Source: Camillea tinctor (Eukaryota > Ascomycota > Sordariomycetes > Xylariales > Xylariaceae). From it: a stretch of 64,000 nucleotides of DNA. Below, piece after piece: positions 58,028 to 64,000 of the stretch (positions are counted from its first letter, which is position 1; each line of letters opens with the position of its first letter). The translations under genes were made by a program, and so were the position numbers. The notes below the pieces were generated by a model, which searched no databases, was not told the DNA's origin, and saw only the letters and a list, made by a program, of their open reading frames with translations. The stretch spans positions 870,945-934,944 of the forward strand of contig MU394054.1 in NCBI GenBank assembly GCA_022578605.1, given 5' to 3'.

Positions 58028-60076
58028 TCACCAGAGTCGGGGCTTTTCAGACCCCTCAGACCCCTCCGACTCCTCAGACTCTTCGGCGGGTTCCTCCTCG
58101 ATTTCGAGTGTTTTGGATTTTTGGTTCTTCAAGAATGAAGAGCAGAGGATGCCAGTGGCTACACTTACGTTCAGACTATCGACCGTACTGAGAAGCCCCG
58201 AGTTGCTCGGGATTGAGACCTCAAAGTCTGCCTGTCGTCTGACTGGTTTTTCGAGCCCTTCTCCTTCGCTTCCAACAACCAGAATTGTTGGCTGCGTGGC
58301 GAGTGGATCATAGGCTTCGAGCCGGTTCAAAGTAAGATGGGTATTGCCCCGGGATCGAGTCGTCGAAGGCACAGCAGCATACACCGTCCACCCTGCATCT
58401 CGAGAGAGACTGAGGAATGAAACTGTGGAACTGACCGAAAACAATGTCATGGCCTCGGATGCGCCAGCGGATGCTTTCAGTGCTACCGGTGTTAATGTTG
58501 CAGAATTGGTCTTGGTGATTGCTACGGCGTTGACGCCTAGGAAACCTGCACTGCGCAGGATGGCGCCTAGATTTCCTGGGTCGAGTATACCATCTAACAG
58601 CAGCACGAAGGGGTTGCGCCCCTCGGGAATATGGCAGCCGACGAAGTCAGACGTTCCATTCAACTCCGCTTCCTCAGCAGACTGGTGAGCAATGTCAACC
58701 CCAAATCCAACCCGTTTGGGATCTTCCGACACTGGACCCAAAGCTTTAAGTGGCAATTGCGGCAGCGGGGATGCTTCGAGCACATAGCCATTGTGTGGCC
58801 GGCCTTCGCTCATCTTATCCATCAAGCGAAGATCACCCCTCTCGACTTTTGTGACAGGAATTTGTTTGCGCTGTGCTAATTTCTCCAGGGCCGCATCTTG
58901 AGTGACATTGTTTCGGTCCTCGCCGTCGTAGATGTATAACTTATAAAGCTGCCTTGGCGAGCCCCTAAGCGCTGCTTCTACTACTGATCGGCCATAGAGA
59001 AATTGCGATACTGCTGTTGTGCGCTGAACACGGATGTAACTATCATCTCGTCGAGTGCCCTTGTATACACCCTCCATGCCTCCCCTCTCTCTGTGGCTTC
59101 TCTCCGAAGTATCGCGTTGTGGCCGACGCTCTTCCCTGTTGGCGTATCCATCTTGTTTGGACTTCTCGGAAAATCTTTCTCGACCAGGTCGGTCAGAAAA
59201 CTGACCCCGGTCAGATCTTCTAACAAATCGGTCTTGGTCTGATCTCTTGTTAAATCTCTCTTGCCCTTGGTCAGACTTTTCGTCGAACCTCCTTTGCCCT
59301 TGATAAGGCTTTTCGTTGAATCTTCCTTCATTAGGCGGTCCCCTGAATTCTTGATCGGGTCTTCTAGAAAATCCGCCTTGGCCCGGCCGTTCAGAAAATT
59401 GGTCCCGATCAGATCTTCTAGCGAATCGGTCTTGGTCCGACTTCTCGTCAAACCTCCCTTGGCTAGACGACCTCCTAAATTCTTGATCAGGCCCTCTAGA
59501 AAACCTTCCTGGACCTGATCGTTCAGTAAACTTTGATGGTTCCCGACCTCGCGGGGGACCCGACGAAGAATATCGGTTGCCCTTGGCGAAAGCATCCCCT
59601 CTCCCTCTACTGCCTCGATCTGTTGCACGTCGGCCACGACCTTCATCTTGCCCCGGGCCACCTTTAAAGTTCTGCATGAATTGCTCGGGAGTCATCCTGT
59701 CTTTACTCTCTGCATTACTTTGTGCCTGTTTCATCTTGTACACTAGGCTCCTTTTCCCAAAACTTTCATCGGGATCATTGAATCGTGAGCTTCTAGACTT
59801 GGCCTTGGGGCCCGTCTCAGTGATATCCTTTTTGCCCTTCTTGATTTTGAAAGTTGGTGGCGGACCTCGAGAGGACTTGGCAAATCGATGGGGCCCTTCT
59901 AGAGACTCCTTATTGAATCCTTGAGGTCTTGTTCTCTCAGAAATACGGAGGCCACGATGAATGGCCGAGAGAGACGAGGCCCGGGAAGGAACCCGGACAC
60001 CTATAGAGGTGTTCCACAATCGAGATAGTAATACATTGTGCTTACTTAGTAAACACGAAGAGTTGAAAAATCTCAT
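58028..60076 (-). CDS. MRM1: Mitochondrial rRNA 2'-O-ribose methyltransferase Mrm1 (SpoU family)
   Basis: Single exon of 682 codons. The inner ATG (60076) was chosen because the frame upstream is hydrophobic, Phe-rich filler without presequence character; the protein then starts MRFFNSSCLLSK, a plausible mitochondrial targeting sequence. Family knowledge: yeast Mrm1 methylates a guanosine ribose in the peptidyl-transferase region of the mitochondrial large rRNA. The SpoU substrate-binding domain starts near residue 350 (FLYGRSVVEAAL, IPVTKVERGDLRLMD). The catalytic SPOUT knot carries all three motifs: LDGILDPGNLGAILRSA (about 487), ILVVGSEGEGL (about 600) and VDSLNVSVATGIL (about 640). Between about residue 165 and 320 is a long Arg/Asp/Phe/Gly-rich insert with tandem repeats, absent from ordinary family members. 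The C-terminus is acidic (EEPAEESEESEGSEGSE). Confidence 0.92.
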   Translation of the reverse strand: MRFFNSSCLLSKHNVLLSRLWNTSIGVRVPSRASSLSAIHRGLRISERTRPQGFNKESLEGPHRFAKSSRGPPPTFKIKKGKKDITETGPKAKSRSSRFNDPDESFGKRSLVYKMKQAQSNAESKDRMTPEQFMQNFKGGPGQDEGRGRRATDRGSRGRGDAFAKGNRYSSSGPPRGREPSKFTERSGPGRFSRGPDQEFRRSSSQGRFDEKSDQDRFARRSDRDQFSERPGQGGFSRRPDQEFRGPPNEGRFNEKPYQGQRRFDEKSDQGQERFNKRSDQDRFVRRSDRGQFSDRPGRERFSEKSKQDGYANREERRPQRDTSERSHRERGGMEGVYKGTRRDDSYIRVQRTTAVSQFLYGRSVVEAALRGSPRQLYKLYIYDGEDRNNVTQDAALEKLAQRKQIPVTKVERGDLRLMDKMSEGRPHNGYVLEASPLPQLPLKALGPVSEDPKRVGFGVDIAHQSAEEAELNGTSDFVGCHIPEGRNPFVLLLDGILDPGNLGAILRSAGFLGVNAVAITKTNSATLTPVALKASAGASEAMTLFSVSSTVSFLSLSRDAGWTVYAAVPSTTRSRGNTHLTLNRLEAYDPLATQPTILVVGSEGEGLEKPVRRQADFEVSIPSNSGLLSTVDSLNVSVATGILCSSFLKNQKSKTLEIEEEPAEESEESEGSEGSEKPRLW
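59165..59520 (-). repeat. Charged tandem repeats inside MRM1
   Basis: The coding strand encodes two to three degenerate units in the order FSRRPDQEFR, then GRF(D/N)EKSDQ, then DRFxRRSDRxQFSxRPG, about 50-63 residues each. The DNA repeats with the protein, which indicates recent duplication within the exon. Confidence 0.75.
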
Positions 60077-60848
60077 CTCATGTTTTGCTAGCAATGCAAT
60101 GGTTAAATTGTTCTGTATAATATTCAAAGGAAAAAAAGGTATTGAAAAAAGGTTGAAGAATTCAACCCATAGAGGAAAAAAAAAAATCAAAACCGATTAC
60201 GGATAAGAGACGATTAGGAAAAAAGAAAAGAAAAAAAAGAGAGCTAATAGGACCTAAGCGGTGCATTGCGCTAGTTAGATTGGTACGTACCTACCTATGT
60301 AACTAATGCTGCTATGTGCTAGGTACATAGTAGGTAACATACTGCATACCATAATTGTCCATGTAGTGGCAGCAATGAAGATTATGAACCAATGGCCACC
60401 TCTGACAGATGGAAGGAGGTGGGGGGCAAGATGGGAAGGTTTATCTTATCAGCCCTTAGTGTAAAAGACCCTTGCTGGAGTACTGCTTAATACCTTAGTG
60501 AGTTTAACGCGTAAAGCCAAATTTCACGCGTTTCCCCCCACGACAGCAACTTCGTCCCTTAAACATGTACCTTAAGGTAGATATGGAACTTGATTACTCC
60601 AGACTTTTACCATCACATACACGCATTTTCTTGGGGCGCATTGGGTTTTTTGTTTTTATATATAGGTATCTGGACATTCTTGCCCCGTAACATAATCGCT
60701 ATATAGATGCTAATAATCTATAGAACCAACATTTTAGAATAATCTCCCCTCCAGTTTCTTTTGCGCCGGTTGCCCATCTTTCTCCCACTACAAAAACATG
60801 CGTTCATTACTTTCACTGGTATAATTTCAGAGGGGGTTTAATTCTATA
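60077..60848. other. Divergent promoter region between MRM1 and the chromatin remodeler
   Basis: About 770 bases, AT-rich, with CCTACCTATGTA-type tracts near 60288-60340. No gene is supported. Confidence 0.5.
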
Positions 60849-63800
60849 ATGGAAACCACGGCGGACGAGATGGATATAATACCTCAGGTTCAGACTGAGG
60901 AGGATGCGGTAGACTCGGGCGACCATGCCGCAATGGGGCAAGCAGCTCATGTTTCCCTGGACACCATGGAGCAAGAGATCGTGCCGGATGAGGAGGAACC
61001 CATAATACAGCCCGAAGATGGTTCTGCCGGTTTGAATGGTTGCGATGGTAACGAAATGGACCAAGTAAATGGAGAAATACTGCACGAGGAGGTACCGAGC
61101 GAAGAGGTACTAGTACCACCACATGTAGAGGAAATGGACAGCGAAACACAACTAATAGGGGAAGACGTGGACATGGTACCTCAACCTGGACGTCAATATC
61201 CCATTGAAGTTGTACTATCCCCTCCATTGGACCCTGATTCATATGAAAAAATCCTCCCTAGTTGGACAGTCGGGTACATCCTAGACGAAGTTGAGGCTGG
61301 CGACGAGGTCTTTTATAGTGTTGAGTTTGACGATGGACGTATAGATCAAGTAAGTCACTCTCGGTATTGGTTGTCTATACACATGACCCCCCTCCATGAT
61401 TTGGCACGTACCTCATAGTACTTCATGGTACCTCATATGAAAGAACCTGCAGAGGGAATTCACATGTTCATTTCCTCCGCTTCCTTCCTTCCTCCTTTCC
61501 CCTTTGCTTTTTTTATCCCTTGCACCAATCCACTATAAAAACAATCTTTCACCTCCATCTCTAATACAACCACTACCACTACCACTACTACTACCATCAC
61601 AACCACATCTACCTCCAACATTGCGCCTTTCTCTCTCTGCACCATCGTTGCCTTTTTTCTTCTTCTCCCAATTCAAGTCATTTCAAGTTTCTTCAGGTAT
61701 GCACCTTAGGTATGCACCTTCTAAGTGAAGTCTTCACTACTTCTTATATGATATCTCCATCTCCATCTCCTACTCCTACTCCTCTACGTCACCTTTACCA
61801 GATCCATTACCTTGGAAGACTTGCCCCCATAAATTATATGTCGTTTTAATTTCTTCAAGCACCTCGTGCCATATACCTTCCCATCATACATCCCCAATTG
61901 CAGTTTGTCTTCATTCTCCTCAACTATCTTCCTACCCTCGAGCGACATTGCCATCAACCCAATCAACCTAACGCTGTTCAAATACGAACACGATGGTATG
62001 TGACTAAATTAGTTAAAATTCGGACACACTTCAATGGTCCTGTTTTAATTGATGTTATTCATGCTTCGCCTTTCATGGCCATGTTTGGACCTTGTCTATA
62101 GGGACAAACATACCTGAAATACGGATATTTACGTGCTTAAATTACCACATCGAGAATATGGCCTTGCTTTCTCTTTCCAATCGCGCCTTCTTTATTCATA
62201 TTGATCAATGAAATATTTGCTAACATCCCTTTGCACTACAGGTTGCGTACGACGATCTTCTTGAACTGAGAGGTGGTCGCCGTGCTGTGGAAAGATTTCA
62301 AGAACAGCAATTTGCTCTGGACCATTCCATGATGACTCGCGCTCACAGCAAACGTCCTCTAGAAGAGGAAGATTACGATGAGTCAGAGTCAGAGTACGAA
62401 AGCTACCGAAAACCCAAGAAGCGCTTCAAGAGAATTCTTGGGACTCGTAGGAGCACTCGCCAAGCCTCTCTACAGACTTCTCGTCAAGCTTCTCGGCAAG
62501 TCTCTATTGACAACGAGCAAGAAGAACACGACTTTTATGAGTCCGATGACTTGAACCATTATGAAAATGATGACGATAATGACGATAGAGACGACATCTT
62601 TCATTCAAAGCATGTGGATTCAGTTTCATCTGCCACAGGACGTGTTACTAGATCCCGAAACCCTGCTTTGAAGAACTACAATATCCAGGATGAGTCCGAC
62701 GATGAGCTGGCTCGCGACCAACAATCAGACAGTGAAGACGGTGATATAATTCCTTTCGTCCGCTCTGATCTTGGCCCCTCAGTCAGAAAGTCAACAAGGA
62801 AGAAGAAGATGAGATTGCGTAACCTCTCTCGTAGACACGCAGACAGTGACTCGTCAATCGAGTTTGAACCTGCACGCCGTTCTCAAAGGTCGAGGGTTAC
62901 GAAGAGCATGCGTGTTCCAGATCCCGATGATGACTACGAGATGGTTGAAGAGAGCACCACCAATGCCCCGAAACATGCCGCCACCAAAGAGATATTCCCT
63001 CAATCCTCCCCTGATTCCCAGTTCGCCCAAGTGCATGCTGCCACCTGTGATACGTGCGGAGCAGAGGCCATGAATGGCAAAGGTCCTCTGATTTACTGCC
63101 AAGGCTGCTCTAACTCGTACCATAAAGGATGCATTGGTGTGCGATCTGCGCGTGACCAGAGGGTGACCAAGGTTGGCGAGGAGAATTTTGTCCTGCAGTG
63201 CAAGTATTGCATCGGGGTTTACCAGAAGAGAGACTACAGAGCACCGAACCTTTCGATGTGTCAAACCTGCAAGCTTAGCGGCAACTCCTGTGCTGAGTTC
63301 TCTGCTAAGAAAACCCCTAAGCAAGAAGAGAAGGCTAGAATCGACAATGGTGGGGAGGACCCTGTTACCAAAGTTGACTCTAAGCTAGTCGATAATGCTG
63401 ACAATGTCCTATTTCGCTGCACCATCTGTCGCCGTGCCTACCATTTTGAACACCTCCCTGCACTTACGAGCTATGGTGATGATGTTAAGGACATCAAAGA
63501 TGACCGCATCCAAGAGTATGCTCTGGCTGAATGGAAATGCAAGGACTGTTTAGCAATAGATGATAAAATTGGTGGTCTAGTTGCATGGAGACCTGTAAAC
63601 CAGGAAAGTTACCAAGTCGGTCAAACTTGCCTTGATTTTGGCGAGGATGATATCGAGTACTTGGTTAAGTGGGATGGCAGATCTCACTTTCATGATACCT
63701 GGATGCCTGGGGCTTGGATCCATAGTGTGGCTGCCCATACTATGCGTACCTCCTTCTTGAAACGAGATTCAGTACAGGCCCCTAAAATGGATTCCGAGTC

Positions 63801-64000
63801 AGCTATTGAGGAGGAGTGGCTGCTCGCCGACGTTGTCTTGGAAGTAAAATACCACAACCGGGCTAACACTTCGACTAAAGCGCAAGACTTATCACGTATC
63901 GACAACATCCAGTCGGTCCTCATCAAGTTCCAAGGCTTAAGCTACGAGGAAGTAGTTTGGGATGAACCCCCGCCAAGGGATTCTGGTGCTCTTTGGGATG
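60849..64000 (+). CDS. Chromatin remodeler, PHD/chromodomain part of a Mit1/CHD-type protein (3' cut by window end)
   Basis: Exon 1 is 60849-61349 (167 codons, phase 0). Exon 2 starts at 62242 after a CACTACAG acceptor and stays open to the window end (586 more codons). The intron is 892 bases, very long for a filamentous fungus. Exon 1 is acidic and ends in a Tudor-like block (WTVGYILDEVEAGDEVFYSV, FDDGRIDQ) that continues across the junction as VAYDDLLELRGGRRAVERF. After a charged disordered stretch come a PHD-like finger (about 435-490; CDTCGAEAMNGKGPLIYCQGC, SYHKGCIG, CKYC), further Cys pairs (CQTC, CTICRRAYHFEHLP, WKCKDC at about 598) and a chromodomain-type segment (IEYLVKWDGRSHFHDTWMP, about 640-660). 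This order matches fungal Mit1/Mi-2-type remodelers acting in heterochromatin silencing. The SNF2 helicase part would lie beyond the window and is not seen. Confidence 0.85.

Noticed and set aside
61898..62101. 67-codon frame within the long remodeler intron
   Set aside because: No suitable splice sites keep frame with both flanking exons, and the flanking exons already join in phase and in protein context.

Overview
The window is a stretch of nuclear genome from a filamentous ascomycete (Pezizomycotina, most likely a Sordariomycete). The evidence is short GT-AG introns of about 55-250 bases with CTAAC-type branch sites, fungal gene families throughout (an Atf1-type bZIP factor with Aft1 domains, a Mit1-type chromatin remodeler, GPI-anchored Ser/Thr-rich wall proteins), intron-bearing tRNA genes, and long intergenic regions full of microsatellites and dispersed CCTAGGTAGGTA-like tracts. 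Nothing prokaryotic or viral was seen.

Layout. 0-3.2 kb: a Cdt1-type replication licensing factor on the minus strand, with G1/S-type promoter motifs upstream, and a small 77-residue reading frame. 3.2-13.8 kb: a gene-poor, repeat-rich region holding two intron-containing tRNA genes, Asn(GTT) and Glu(CTC). 13.8-15 kb: a glutathione S-transferase-like protein. 15-19.6 kb: no gene seen. 19.6-35.7 kb: the conserved core, with an Atf1 stress bZIP factor, the kinetochore protein Dsn1, the succinate dehydrogenase assembly factor Sdh5, the COPII cargo receptor Erv25, U1 snRNP protein C, and a 1088-residue disordered protein of unknown function. 35.7-40.5 kb: intergenic repeats. 40.5-42.2 kb: a secreted-type agmatinase/ureohydrolase with seven exons. 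42.5-53.6 kb: an accessory-looking, AT-richer region with a transcription-factor-like remnant, a protein kinase gene broken by an in-frame stop, a small eight-cysteine secreted protein, a membrane protein with two copies of an unrecognised C7H cysteine module, and a GPI-anchored Ser/Thr-rich protein. 55-57 kb: a large GPI-anchored cysteine-rich protein. 58-60 kb: a mitochondrial rRNA 2'-O-methyltransferase (Mrm1) with an unusual charged repeat insert. 60.8 kb to the end: the N-terminal part of a PHD/chromodomain chromatin remodeler of the Mit1/CHD type, cut by the window edge.

The housekeeping genes are unrelated in function and show no cluster or operon logic. No biosynthetic cluster was seen. 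The items most worth following up are the tandem C7H module (49.48-49.78 kb), the eight-cysteine secreted protein (48.1 kb), the kinase with a single in-frame stop (45.17 kb), and the repeat insert in Mrm1. Exon boundaries were placed by eye from splice consensus, reading frame and family conservation.
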